This document shows, in pieces, positions 40,373-49,893 of a stretch of 64,000 bases of DNA. Numbering within the stretch: position 1 is the stretch's first letter; each line of letters starts with the position of its first letter. The notes beneath the pieces are model-generated. The model was not told the origin of the DNA and did no database searches. It worked only from the letters and a program-made list of their open reading frames with translations. The DNA is taken from NCBI GenBank assembly GCA_964400675.1, contig CAYNVO010000002.1, forward strand, positions 186,001-250,000. Reading direction: 5' to 3'. This stretch comes from 9FT-COMBO-48-23 sp964400675 (lineage in GTDB: Bacteria > Chloroflexota > Dehalococcoidia > GIF9 > UBA5629). Made by a program: the position numbers and the translations under genes.

Positions 40373-40633
40373 TTATAATATACCTTTGCTGAATTTCTCC
40401 GCCTGAACCGGGTCAAGCATCTGAATCAATTTGATCAATTCGGCAACGTGCTCCTTTTCGTCATTGCGTATATGTTCCAGGACCCTTATTGCCTCTTCAT
40501 CTTCCAGAGCCTCAATGTGTTCCTGATATTGATTGATGGCTTGCAATTCGGCTATCAAATCCTCGCGGAGCATCTCTAAATCTAGCTCCCTGCCATCCTT
40601 GATACCGGTTTCTTCATCGAAAGGATAGCTCAT
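40373..40633 (-). CDS. Small ferritin-like protein (encapsulin-cargo-type)
   Basis: An 86-residue helical protein. Two helices carry the iron-binding pattern: EDLIAELQAINQYQEHIEAL and RVLEHIRNDEKEHVAELIKL, with Glu, Glu-x-x-His placed as in one half of a ferritin four-helix bundle; it would dimerise to build the diiron site. The same kind of domain occurs as encapsulated ferritin and fused to archaeal encapsulins. No encapsulin shell gene is in the window. It has AGGAGG before ATG 40633 and is separate from purD. An iron-storage or oxidative role is inferred. Confidence 0.78.
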   Translation of the reverse strand: MSYPFDEETGIKDGRELDLEMLREDLIAELQAINQYQEHIEALEDEEAIRVLEHIRNDEKEHVAELIKLIQMLDPVQAEKFSKGIL

Positions 40634-40800
40634 CCTTGCCTCCTTACATGTTTAATAACTGAAATAGCTATCGCTAAGCGTATCTGATCTGAAAATATGG
40701 TTAAAGAATGTCCACGTTTTGGCCAACTGATTGAGTATAGCCAGTACCGAAGGCAAAATCAAGTACTTTGTCTATGATAAAATGTAAAGGGGTATAGAAC

Positions 40801-41802
40801 TTGTTTTACATACTCTATGGGAAAGATGATTTTTCTCTCCAGCAGGCACTGGAGGGGATAAAAAATGAGTTAGGCAGCCAGGATATGCTGGCAGTTAATA
40901 CCAGCATGTTGGATGGCCAGCAGCTAAATCTAAACCAACTAAAGGATGCTTGTAGTGCCGTCCCATTCTTGTGCTCTCACAGGCTGGTCATTGTTAAAGG
41001 CTTGTTAGGACGTTTCGAGTCAAAGGCTGGTTCAGAACGGCGAGCGAGTCGCTCTAAGACGAAACTCGACTCAGCGCTGAAGGAATGGATGGAGCTGCCC
41101 GAATATGTCAGGCAGATGCCACCGACTACTGTACTGGTCTTAATTGACGGTGAAGTGAGAGCTGGTAATAGTTTATTGAAGTCTGTGGCTCCACTGGCTA
41201 AAGTTATGGGTTTTGCACCGCTAAGTGATAGAAATCTGGGCGAATGGATACAGGACCGGGTAAAAAGAGGTGGTGGCGCCATGTCACCCGGAGCGGTGAA
41301 GCTCCTGGTCGGGCTTGTCGGTGCTGATTTGTGGACTATGAACGGTGAAATAGATAAGTTACTTGCCTATTGTTCGGGTCAGGTTATCACCGAGGACAGT
41401 GTCAAGCAGGTAACGAGTTATGCCAGGGAGGCTAATATCTTTGCTCTGGTGGATGCAATACTTGAGGGGCGAAGGAAGGAGGCTCAACAGCTTCTCCATC
41501 GGTTAATTCAGGATGGGGCGTCGCCCTCTTATATTCTGGCCATGATTACGCGGCAGTTCCGTTTAATAGTTATGGCTAAAGACGTGGGTCAGAAATTACC
41601 TAGGCCTGAAATTAGAGGTAGGTTGGAATCGACTTCGGACTATGTTTTGGAGAAGGCAGCAAGGCAAGCCAGAGCATACACTTTAGAGCGGATAAAGAAA
41701 GCCTATCACAAGCTTCTGGAGGCTGATATTGCTATTAAGACTGGGAAATATGATGGAGACCTGGCACTTGACCTTCTGGTTGTTGATCTGGGGCAGGGTT
41801 GA
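40801..41802 (+). CDS. holA: DNA polymerase III delta subunit
   Basis: HolA opens the sliding clamp within the clamp loader. The 333-residue product starts at TTG 40801 (AAAGGGG upstream): MFYILYGKDDFSLQQAL, the usual start of the family; then LVIVKGLLGRFE, the segment VKLLVGLVGADLWTMNGEIDKLLAY and REANIFALVDAILEGRRKEAQQLLHRLIQDGASPSYILAMITRQFRLI. All three domains are present. Confidence 0.93.
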   Translation: MFYILYGKDDFSLQQALEGIKNELGSQDMLAVNTSMLDGQQLNLNQLKDACSAVPFLCSHRLVIVKGLLGRFESKAGSERRASRSKTKLDSALKEWMELPEYVRQMPPTTVLVLIDGEVRAGNSLLKSVAPLAKVMGFAPLSDRNLGEWIQDRVKRGGGAMSPGAVKLLVGLVGADLWTMNGEIDKLLAYCSGQVITEDSVKQVTSYAREANIFALVDAILEGRRKEAQQLLHRLIQDGASPSYILAMITRQFRLIVMAKDVGQKLPRPEIRGRLESTSDYVLEKAARQARAYTLERIKKAYHKLLEADIAIKTGKYDGDLALDLLVVDLGQG

Positions 41803-41818
41803 GAATGACTTGAAGCTC

Positions 41819-42769
41819 CTAGCCTTGGTTTGGCGGCAATTTTCTGCGCTTTTTTCCCTCGCTTGATTGTTTAGGTGGCGATGCAACTTGCAGTTTTTTT
41901 TCGACAGCCTCCTTGTTTTCGATTTCAGGAGCATGACCGAAGAAGAGTTTGATGTGAGGCCAGGGGATTTCGATGCCCTCCTTATCGAAGACTTTTTTCA
42001 GCCTGAGGCGTAGCTCTCCCATTACGTCCCACTGCGCCAGCGGTTTGGTTTCACCAAGTATCTTTATGACGATGCCAGAATCCTCAAACTCCTCTACCCT
42101 CAGTACCTCTGGCGCTTTTAAAATCCTTGATTCCCAATCAGGGTCTTTTGCCATGCCTTTACCTACACGGTTAATAACTTTGATGACGCGGTCGAGGTCC
42201 TCGCCGTAGCCCACCGAGATGTTCATGTTCACCCGCGACCACTCTTTAGTATAGTTGCTGGCAACCGCAACCTCACTGTTGGGGATGCTATGAACTATGC
42301 CATCCAGGTCTCTGAGTACTGTTCTGCGCAGGGTTATGTCCTCGACTAGGCCAACGATTCCAGCGATTTTGACAACGTCGCCTATGCCATACTGATTTTC
42401 CAGCAGGATGAGAACGCCGTTGAATATATCCTTGACCAGAGTCTGCGCACCGAAGCCGACTGCAATGCCAGCAACGCCAAGCCCAGCTAATGCTGGAGCG
42501 ATGTTAATTCCCAGTTCAGAGACAATAGTGAAAATCGCCACTATAACAATAAAAGCCATTCCTGTCTGGACGAAAACATTGCTTAGAGTATCGGCTCTTT
42601 TCTTTATGGCTGTCTTTGATTTTCCTGCCATTGTCTGTGATACGGTTCTCTTTACCATGATAGGTACAAAGTGACGCAGGAGATAATAAAGAGCTACCGA
42701 AATAGCGACGATGAGCAGGATACGTATGCCGTACTCTGTGAACCATCTGGTAATTGGTGTCCAGTCCAT
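41819..42769 (-). CDS. MscS-family mechanosensitive channel
   Basis: A 316-residue small-conductance channel releasing solutes on hypo-osmotic shock. From ATG 42769 (GGGAGTAATT upstream) there are three membrane helices (about 17-37, 66-88, 93-115), the pore helix rich in Gly and Ala (PALAGLGVAGIAVGFGAQTLVKDIFNGVLIL), then the cytosolic beta domain (GIVGLVEDITLRRTVLRDLDGIVHSIPNSEV) and vestibule. The tail is basic and variable. A longer start at 42847 adds a leader with no family match. Confidence 0.93.
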   Translation of the reverse strand: MDWTPITRWFTEYGIRILLIVAISVALYYLLRHFVPIMVKRTVSQTMAGKSKTAIKKRADTLSNVFVQTGMAFIVIVAIFTIVSELGINIAPALAGLGVAGIAVGFGAQTLVKDIFNGVLILLENQYGIGDVVKIAGIVGLVEDITLRRTVLRDLDGIVHSIPNSEVAVASNYTKEWSRVNMNISVGYGEDLDRVIKVINRVGKGMAKDPDWESRILKAPEVLRVEEFEDSGIVIKILGETKPLAQWDVMGELRLRLKKVFDKEGIEIPWPHIKLFFGHAPEIENKEAVEKKLQVASPPKQSSEGKKRRKLPPNQG

Positions 42770-42922
42770 AATTACTCCCTTCCGTTTGGATTCTAACAAA
42801 ATGAGATAGAGTTTACAAACAGTGTTCTGATGTGATTGAGCTTTCATATGGCGGCTCTTAATTCGACATTCGAAGCGAATCTGGGTTAAAATGGGAAATG
42901 AAGCCAGTGGGGAGGTGATGTC

Positions 42923-44203
42923 ATGAACCGTGTGTTAGCTATGATTTTGGCTGGTGGTGCCAGCGAGCGGTTGAGTATTTTATCTGCAGAGAGGGCTAAA
43001 CCGGCGGTGCCCTTCGGTGGCAAATATCGCCTTATTGATTTTACTCTGAGCAATTGTGCCAACTCCGTAATTTGTAACGTGGCTGTGCTGACTCAATTTA
43101 ATCCCCGCTCTTTAGCCCAACATATTGGAGTCGGCAGGCCCTGGGACCTGGATAGGACAACCGGTGGCGTTGTCTTGCTCCAGCCATTTTTAAGCCGGTC
43201 AACTCGGGATTGGTACAAGGGCACGGCCGATGCTGTCTACCAGAACCTGTACTACGTAGAAGATCAAAAAATAGACGAGGTTCTGGTTCTATCTGGTGAT
43301 CACATTTATACGATGCGTTATGACCACATGCTATACGCCCATCGTAACAGGCAGGCTGATGTTACCGTGGCAGTAACTGAGGTCCCTTTGTCAGAGGTTT
43401 CTAGATTCGGAATCATCACCCTGGACCATAATGAGCGTGTAATCAGCTTTCAGGAGAAGCCGAAGAGCTCAAAGAGCAATCTGGCTTCGATGGGTGTATA
43501 TGTTTTTGACAAGGATGTTCTCATGAACTGTCTTGAAGAGTATGCTCAAAGGAAAGGCGGTCATGATTTCGGACAAGATATTTTGCCGGAAATCATTGGA
43601 AAGCATAAAGTTTATGGTTACAGGTTTCGGGGATACTGGCGCGATGTGGGGACTGTCCAATCTTACTGGCAGGCTAACATGGACTTAATCGTTGATTTGC
43701 CTGACCTGAACCTTTATGACACATTGGCTGAAGTTCGGACTGTGCATCGGGACAGACCGCCAGCAAAACTTGGACCAAATGCCCGGATAACAAAGAGCCT
43801 GGTGTCCAATGGTGCCATTATTAATGGGTGTGTGGAGAGGTCGATTATTTTCCCTGGCGTGTTTGTTGAGGACAATGCTGTGGTGAGCGATTCGATTATT
43901 TTTGACGATACTACTGTGGGTGAGGGAGCCGTTGTTGATAAGTCTATTGTTGATAAACAGGTTTGGATCAGTCCAGGCATCTGTATTGGTCATGGTGACG
44001 ACTTTACGCCTAACAAAGAGGAAATAGACAACCTGAATTCTGGTATAACTGTGGTTGGCAAAGGTGCCAGAATACCGCCTGGGGTCAAAATAGGCCGAAA
44101 CTGCAAAATTGGCTGTTGGGTTGATAGTGCTGATTTTTCATCTAAGAATATCCCCAGCGGGGAAAGCGTTGCCAGTAAGAAGCCGAGGCGTCATCCATTA
44201 TAG
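42923..44203 (+). CDS. glgC: Glucose-1-phosphate adenylyltransferase
   Basis: Makes ADP-glucose, the committed step of glycogen synthesis. The 426 residues begin MNRVLAMILAGGASERLSIL, with ERAKPAVPFGGKYRLIDFTLSNC, then WYKGTADAVYQN, VLSGDHIYTMRYDHM and GYWRDVGTVQSYW. The C-terminal part is a left-handed beta-helix. The motif GGxGxRL has Ser in place of the second Gly (GGASERL). First gene of the alpha-glucan operon, with GGGGAGGTGATG upstream. Confidence 0.95.
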   Translation: MNRVLAMILAGGASERLSILSAERAKPAVPFGGKYRLIDFTLSNCANSVICNVAVLTQFNPRSLAQHIGVGRPWDLDRTTGGVVLLQPFLSRSTRDWYKGTADAVYQNLYYVEDQKIDEVLVLSGDHIYTMRYDHMLYAHRNRQADVTVAVTEVPLSEVSRFGIITLDHNERVISFQEKPKSSKSNLASMGVYVFDKDVLMNCLEEYAQRKGGHDFGQDILPEIIGKHKVYGYRFRGYWRDVGTVQSYWQANMDLIVDLPDLNLYDTLAEVRTVHRDRPPAKLGPNARITKSLVSNGAIINGCVERSIIFPGVFVEDNAVVSDSIIFDDTTVGEGAVVDKSIVDKQVWISPGICIGHGDDFTPNKEEIDNLNSGITVVGKGARIPPGVKIGRNCKIGCWVDSADFSSKNIPSGESVASKKPRRHPL

Positions 44204-44211
44204 GAGGTAAA

Positions 44212-45903
44212 ATGAAAGTTGGAGGATTTACATTTGTCTTGCACAGTCATCTCCCTTATTGTCGCAATGCCGGGCGTTGGCCGCATGGGGAGGAATGGAT
44301 ACATGAAGCGGCTTCAGAGACCTATATTCCGCTGCTTAATGCGCTTTATGACCTGAAACAAGAAGGCTGCTCTTTCAAATTGACGTTGGGTATTACGCCG
44401 GTTCTAGTTGAGCAGCTGGCTGACCCGTTAGTAATTGACCATTTGGCGGAGTTTATTGAAGACAAAATCCATCGAGCTCAAGGAGACGTAGAGCGATTTG
44501 ATAAAGCTGGAGAAGGTCATCTGCTTTACTTGTCTAAGTTCTACCTTGACTACTATCAGCGTGTACTGAGCACTTTCAATGAGAGATTTGAGCGTAATAT
44601 AGTCTCTGCCTTCAAGCGACTGCAAGATGAAGGTTATTTGGAGATAACCACCAGCGCTGCCACGCATGCTTATTTGCCGCTGCTTGAGCGTGATTCTTCT
44701 ATCCACGGGCAATTGCAGACAGGCAAGACAAACTACAAGCGGCATTTTGGCGTAGACCCGTCATCAGTCTGGCTACCTGAGTGCGGTTATCGTCCTGCCT
44801 ATTATGTTGATAGCTCAAGCAAGAGTTATGTTAAGCCTGGTCTGGAATCTTTTCTGGCTCAGTTAGGATTGACCTGTTTCTTTGCTGAGACTCATACCGT
44901 AGAGGGTGGGGAGCCGGTAGGCAAAGCTAAGGAGGAAGTTATCGGTCCCTATGCCGGCATATCGCGCCGCTACGTAGTGCCGCTGCCGCAGCATTCTGAG
45001 CCGGCACAGAGGACGACCTATTTGCCTTATTGGGTTAGGACACCGGAGGTTGCTGTCATAGGCAGGGATGATCGGACTAGCATGCAGGTGTGGTCTGCCG
45101 AATGGGGTTATCCTGGTGACTTCAATTATCGTGAGTTTCATAAAAAAGATGGCATCTCCGGACTTCAATACTGGAAAGTTACCGGAGCCAAAGCGGATCT
45201 GGCCTACAAGGAATATTATGACCCGTATTGGGCCGCCCAGCGTGTTGCTGAGCATAGCTCTCATTATGCCCATTTAGTCGAGGAGTTAATTACCAACTTT
45301 TATCAGGAAACAGGTAAATTCGGCATTATCTCTGCAGCTTATGATACTGAGCTTTTTGGCCATTGGTGGTTTGAGGGTGTTGACTGGTTGCAACAGGTTC
45401 TGCGTCATCTAAGTAAGATTGAATTAGTGGAGCTAACTACAGCCAGCGGATTCATTAAAAACCATCCGCCGGAGGATGTATTAGTCTTGCCTGAAAGTTC
45501 CTGGGGGATGGGTGGCGGGCATTTTACCTGGCAGAATGCCGACACCGACTGGATTTGGCCGATTATCAATGAGGCTTCGTTGAAGATGGAAGGTCTTGTA
45601 ACCAGATACCCTGAAGCCGATGGCGCAATGAAGAAAATCCTGAATCAGGCAGCCAGAGAACTGGTTTTGATGCAATCGAGCGACTGGCCGTTTCTGATAA
45701 CCACCGGTCAGGCTCGCCATTATGCGGAAAATCGTTTTCTGGAGCATGTGAACCGATTTCAACAATTGGCTGATATTGCCGAATCAGGTCGTGCAGACAA
45801 AGCGGCCTTGACACTGTGCAATCAAATATGGGAGCTGGATAAGATTTTCCCCGACATAGACTATCGTTCCTTTGCTGACAGGGAAGGTAAAGTCGGTTCA
45901 TGA
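44212..45903 (+). CDS. GH57 1,4-alpha-glucan branching enzyme
   Basis: A 563-residue family 57 glycoside hydrolase of the DUF1957 branching-enzyme type (like TK1436). The (beta/alpha)7 barrel begins GGFTFVLHSHLPYCRNAGRWPHGEEW; the nucleophile is Glu190 in VWLPECGYRP and the acid/base Asp378 in SAAYDTELFGHWWFEG. The C-terminal helical domain has LNQAARELVLMQSSDWPFLITTGQARHYAE. It forms alpha-1,6 branches in glycogen. It starts 9 nt after glgC (AGGAGG at the gap) and overlaps glgA by 4 nt. Confidence 0.9.
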   Translation: MKVGGFTFVLHSHLPYCRNAGRWPHGEEWIHEAASETYIPLLNALYDLKQEGCSFKLTLGITPVLVEQLADPLVIDHLAEFIEDKIHRAQGDVERFDKAGEGHLLYLSKFYLDYYQRVLSTFNERFERNIVSAFKRLQDEGYLEITTSAATHAYLPLLERDSSIHGQLQTGKTNYKRHFGVDPSSVWLPECGYRPAYYVDSSSKSYVKPGLESFLAQLGLTCFFAETHTVEGGEPVGKAKEEVIGPYAGISRRYVVPLPQHSEPAQRTTYLPYWVRTPEVAVIGRDDRTSMQVWSAEWGYPGDFNYREFHKKDGISGLQYWKVTGAKADLAYKEYYDPYWAAQRVAEHSSHYAHLVEELITNFYQETGKFGIISAAYDTELFGHWWFEGVDWLQQVLRHLSKIELVELTTASGFIKNHPPEDVLVLPESSWGMGGGHFTWQNADTDWIWPIINEASLKMEGLVTRYPEADGAMKKILNQAARELVLMQSSDWPFLITTGQARHYAENRFLEHVNRFQQLADIAESGRADKAALTLCNQIWELDKIFPDIDYRSFADREGKVGS

Positions 45904-47321
45904 ATGTCCTCTTTGTTGCCGCAGAAGCCGCGCCACTGGTTAAGGTGGGTGGACTGGCAGACGTCACTGGCTCTTTACCAAAAGCACTTATTGAAATGGG
46001 GCATGACGTGCGGGTAATCATGCCCCGATATGGAATCATCAATGCTGCTGAGTTCCCAATGTCTCCAGTAATTGGTAATCTTAATATCGAGGCGGTGAAA
46101 ACGACTGAACCAGTGTCTTTGGAGTTAACCGAGCTTAGTGGTGGGGTCAAGGTCTATCTGGTAGATAGCGACGAGTTCCGCAGTTCCACAGAGGTATATG
46201 GTAAAGATGAGTTGAGGCGTTTTTTCTTATTCTGTCGGGCTGTTCTGGATATACTGCATAAGTTGGACTGGCAACCCGATATACTTCATTGCCATGACTG
46301 GCATACTGCGTTGATTCCCATGTGGTTGAAGAAAACCGACTATCATTATGCCTCGGTTTTTACAATTCATAATTTAGCCTATCAAGGATTTTTTGACGGC
46401 AATTTCTTGATTGATGCCGGTTTGGATGGGGATTGGCAATTGCGTCCGGCAGATGCGCCTGACCCACCGCTCAATTTCATGAGTCAGGGTATTCTCTGGG
46501 CTGATATGGTGACCACAGTCAGCGAAACATACGCCAGTGAAATCTTGACCCCGGAATATGGAGCGGGTCTCGACTATCTCTTACGCTACCGGCAGGGGAG
46601 ACTCTTTGGAATAGTTAATGGGTTGGACTACGGCGAATTCAATCCAGCAACTGACGCATTTATACCGTCTAATTATGATGTTGCCGCGGTAGATAAGAGG
46701 ACTAATAACAAGCTTGCTCTCCAGAAACGAGCGGGTTTTGCTGCGGATGCTGCGGTACCACTTATAGGGATGGTTTCGCGTCTCGATGAGCAAAAAGGTC
46801 TTGATATACTAACTGCCAGTTTTGACTACTTGTTTCAGAAATCGGAAGTTCAACTGGTTATTCTGGGTAAGGGTAGGGAGGAGTATCATAATTTGCTCAG
46901 GCAGGCAGCCAGCAGATATCCTCAACAATTGGCTGTGTTTATCGATTTTGATGATGCTTTATCCAGACTTATTTATGCAGGCTGCGACATGTTTTTGATG
47001 CCATCTCGGTTTGAGCCATGCGGCCTGGGGCAGCTTATCGCTATGAGATACGGGGCAGTGCCGATAGTTCGTCACACCGGTGGCTTGGTTGATACCGTTC
47101 AGGACTTGACTCAGGATCTCAGTAAGGGTAGCGGTTTTGTTTTTCAGGACTATGATTCTGAAGCCATGTTAGCTGCTATCCGGCGTGCGGTAAATAGCTA
47201 CAAGAAAAAAACCTGGAAGAAGGTGATGCGGCGCATAATGGCGCTCGATTTCTCTTGGCAAGCCTCCGCCATGAAGTATGGGGCACTTTATCGTAAGGCT
47301 CTGGAGTTTAAGAAATCGTGA
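45900..47321 (+). CDS. glgA: Glycogen synthase (GT5)
   Basis: Adds glucose from ADP-glucose to the growing chain. The 473 residues have AAPLVKVGGLADVTGSLPKAL (the KxGGL ADP-glucose motif), ILHCHDWHTALIP, TIHNLAYQGFF, GMVSRLDEQKGLDIL and the C-terminal Glu motif MPSRFEPCGLGQLIAMRYGAVPIVRHTGGL. It overlaps both its neighbours by 4 nt, so translation is coupled with the branching enzyme and the ROK kinase. Confidence 0.97.
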   Translation: MNVLFVAAEAAPLVKVGGLADVTGSLPKALIEMGHDVRVIMPRYGIINAAEFPMSPVIGNLNIEAVKTTEPVSLELTELSGGVKVYLVDSDEFRSSTEVYGKDELRRFFLFCRAVLDILHKLDWQPDILHCHDWHTALIPMWLKKTDYHYASVFTIHNLAYQGFFDGNFLIDAGLDGDWQLRPADAPDPPLNFMSQGILWADMVTTVSETYASEILTPEYGAGLDYLLRYRQGRLFGIVNGLDYGEFNPATDAFIPSNYDVAAVDKRTNNKLALQKRAGFAADAAVPLIGMVSRLDEQKGLDILTASFDYLFQKSEVQLVILGKGREEYHNLLRQAASRYPQQLAVFIDFDDALSRLIYAGCDMFLMPSRFEPCGLGQLIAMRYGAVPIVRHTGGLVDTVQDLTQDLSKGSGFVFQDYDSEAMLAAIRRAVNSYKKKTWKKVMRRIMALDFSWQASAMKYGALYRKALEFKKS

Positions 47322-48313
47322 TTATAAGTGGTGAGCGCCCGGTATTAACTGTAGACCTGGGTGGAACCAAGATTATAGCTGCGGTGGTTTTACCTGACGG
47401 CAAGTTATTATCGCGAAATTATTGTTTGACTATGGCTGATAAAGGTCCTGAAATCGTGATAGACAGAATCATATTTGCTGTAAACAGGGCTATGACTCAG
47501 GCACAACTCAAGGGCTCAGAGTTGATAGGTCTTGGAATTGCTGCTGCCGGAATTCTGGACACGAAGAAGGGAATAGTGACCACTTCACCTAATTTGCCGC
47601 ATTGGCATAATGTTCCACTGCGCGATATCCTGGTTAAAAAGCTGGGTGTTATTACTTATATAATCAACGATGCCAATGCTGCTGCCCTGGGGGAACATCG
47701 CTTTGGAGCTGGAAGAGGATTAGACAACATGATTTATCTCACAGTGAGCACCGGTATCGGTGGTGGTATAATCGTAGACGGCGAACTTTACTCCGGTGCT
47801 GACGGCTGTGCCGGAGAACTGGGTCATATGACGATAGAGGTTAATGGACCTCAGTGTCACTGCGGCAATTTTGGCTGTCTCGAGGCTTTGGCTTCGGGTT
47901 GGGCTGTGGCTAAAGCAGCAATTACGCGCATAAATAATGGGGGAAAAAGTTCTATTATCGAGCTTGCTGATGGCAGATTAGAGAGCGTTACTGCGGAGAC
48001 TGTGGCAGAAGCAGCTAGGCGAGGTGACCGACTAGCCGCTGATATAGTAGCTGAAGCAGCTAATTATCTGGGTGTTGGCTTGGCTAATTTGGTCAATATC
48101 TTTAATCCCGAGCTCATCGTTATTGGCGGCGGCTTATCTAAAATGGGAGACATGCTGCTGAAACCAGCCCGGAAGGTGCTTAGGGAAAGAGCCTTTCGAT
48201 TGCCCTCTGATACAGTGCGTGTTGTTCGAGCTCGTCTTGGCAGCAATGCCGGGATAATCGGTGCAGCCGCTTATGTTTTTGCGAAGCGAGCAGAAATGGG
48301 AGGCAAAGCATGA
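47318..48313 (+). CDS. ROK-family sugar kinase (glucokinase-like)
   Basis: A 331-residue ROK protein without the N-terminal DNA-binding domain, so a kinase rather than a repressor. VDLGGTKIIAAVV binds phosphate, NDANAAALGEHRFGAGRG has the catalytic Asp, TGIGGGIIVDGELYSG and the zinc motif GHMTIEVNGPQCHCGNFGCLEALASG are present. Glucokinase is the likely activity given the glycogen operon, supplying glucose 6-phosphate, but other hexoses are possible. It starts at GTG with a 4-nt overlap with glgA. Confidence 0.9.
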   Translation: MIISGERPVLTVDLGGTKIIAAVVLPDGKLLSRNYCLTMADKGPEIVIDRIIFAVNRAMTQAQLKGSELIGLGIAAAGILDTKKGIVTTSPNLPHWHNVPLRDILVKKLGVITYIINDANAAALGEHRFGAGRGLDNMIYLTVSTGIGGGIIVDGELYSGADGCAGELGHMTIEVNGPQCHCGNFGCLEALASGWAVAKAAITRINNGGKSSIIELADGRLESVTAETVAEAARRGDRLAADIVAEAANYLGVGLANLVNIFNPELIVIGGGLSKMGDMLLKPARKVLRERAFRLPSDTVRVVRARLGSNAGIIGAAAYVFAKRAEMGGKA

Positions 48314-49611
48314 TTTACTGGGCACCCCTTTTTCATTTTTATCAACCTCCGACTCAAACTGCCAGCATGCTGATGAAAATAAGCAATGAAGCATATCGTC
48401 CGTTGGTGGATGTGTTCAGCGAGTTTCCGCATGCCCATGTCACCGTCAATATAAATGGCGTGCTTACTGAGATGCTGGGGCAGTGTGGCTACTCTGATGT
48501 ATTGACTAAATTACGTAAATTGGCTGAAGATGGGCAAATTGAATTTACCGGTTCGGGTAAATACCATCCGATATTGCCTCTGATACCAACTGAAGAAATA
48601 GAAAGACAAATCAGACTTAATTATCAGACTAATCGTGGTTTCTTAGGCGATGCCTATGTTCCTAGGGGGTTCTTCCCTCCAGAGATGTGTTATTCCAGGG
48701 ATATAGTTGACTCGATTATTGAATCCCGTCATGAGTGGATTATCCTCAGTGGCATTGCCTGTCCGGTAGCCTGGCCGATGGATGTGATTCATGAAATCAA
48801 GAGTGGGGAGGATAAGCTAGCCGTTTTTTTCCGTGATGACATATTAAGCAATGAGATTAGCTTTCGGGACATTGATGGCCCGGGCTTTATTGAGCACCTT
48901 AAGCGGCTGCATAGCGGAGGTGGTGATATATATGTTGTTACCGCTATGGATGCCGAGACCTTCGGTCATCATATTCAGCATTGGGATAAGTTGTTTCTGT
49001 CGCAAATTTTCGAGACCCTGGAGCCGATGGTAAACGACGATAAAACCATGCATGAACAGAAACCTCTTGCCGAGCAGCACCGACGGCTGTTCGAGTTCGA
49101 AAAGGACAAAGAGGATAGACAGATAAGGATAGTCAACATTAGTGAATTGCTCGAGATTTTCTCCAGGGGAAAGCAGATTGAGCCGAAGCCATCATCCTGG
49201 AGCACCTCGGCCGATGATATAAAAATGCAAAATTACTATCCGCTTTGGAAAAGCAAGGATAACCCGGTGCATCAGATGCAGTGGGAACATCTTTCTATTG
49301 CTATGGATTTAACTCACAGGGCGGCAGAAGTGGCGGACAATGACACCAGCTATCAGTTTGCCAACATCGCCAGAGCGAGTCTGGATGCAGCGCTCCATAG
49401 CTGTCAATTCTGGTGGGCAAGCAGGAAGCCGATGTGGGATGTAAATATGGTCTATCGTGGCTTAAATCTCCAGCGAGAAGCTTTGCTGAATGCTTACAAG
49501 GTAGTATCTGCTAGCGGTATTAAGCCCGAGTTAAAGAAGGAATATTATTACAAGGCGCTAGCGGCAAGGCATATATTTGTCCAGATTACAGACAGCCTGT
49601 ATATGGATTAG
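48310..49611 (+). CDS. GH57 glycoside hydrolase (amylase-like)
   Basis: A 433-residue GH57 protein, shorter than its neighbours. It starts MIYWAPLFHFYQPPTQTASM, with the nucleophile Glu125 in GFFPPEMCYS and the acid/base Asp214 in TAMDAETFGHH, then a helical C-terminal domain. The exact activity (amylase, amylopullulanase-like or transferase) cannot be read from the motifs. There is no signal peptide, so it acts in the cytosol on glycogen or maltodextrins. It overlaps the ROK gene by 4 nt. Confidence 0.82.
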   Translation: MIYWAPLFHFYQPPTQTASMLMKISNEAYRPLVDVFSEFPHAHVTVNINGVLTEMLGQCGYSDVLTKLRKLAEDGQIEFTGSGKYHPILPLIPTEEIERQIRLNYQTNRGFLGDAYVPRGFFPPEMCYSRDIVDSIIESRHEWIILSGIACPVAWPMDVIHEIKSGEDKLAVFFRDDILSNEISFRDIDGPGFIEHLKRLHSGGGDIYVVTAMDAETFGHHIQHWDKLFLSQIFETLEPMVNDDKTMHEQKPLAEQHRRLFEFEKDKEDRQIRIVNISELLEIFSRGKQIEPKPSSWSTSADDIKMQNYYPLWKSKDNPVHQMQWEHLSIAMDLTHRAAEVADNDTSYQFANIARASLDAALHSCQFWWASRKPMWDVNMVYRGLNLQREALLNAYKVVSASGIKPELKKEYYYKALAARHIFVQITDSLYMD

Positions 49612-49652
49612 GCACGGCGGATTGAAAATATTAATTGATAAGGAGGTAGCAG

Positions 49653-49874
49653 ATGAAGGCGAAAGATTTATTTGGGAAACAAGTTATTGATGCTGATGCT
49701 AAAGTGTTGGGCAAGGTTATGGATATCGACCTGGATATCGAAGAAGCGACGATTACTGGTATTTTAGTTAAAACAGGATGGACCAAGAAAGTGTCAATAT
49801 CTCCGAAAAATATCGATAGAATCGGGGATAAGATTCTATTGAAGGTCGCCAAAGATAAGAAAAAGAAAGCATAA
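49653..49874 (+). CDS. PRC-barrel domain protein
   Basis: A 73-residue single PRC-barrel: DLFGKQVIDADAKVLGKVMDIDLDIEEATITGILVKTGWTK, ending in a Lys-rich tail (KDKKKKA). Stand-alone PRC barrels occur in bacteria and archaea and are linked to RNA metabolism, division and photosynthetic assembly; no role in glycogen metabolism is known. AAGGAGGTAGCAG precedes ATG 49653. It lies between two GH57 genes, 41 nt after the first. Confidence 0.85.
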   Translation: MKAKDLFGKQVIDADAKVLGKVMDIDLDIEEATITGILVKTGWTKKVSISPKNIDRIGDKILLKVAKDKKKKA

Positions 49875-49893
49875 TCCGGTAAGCGAGCATTCA

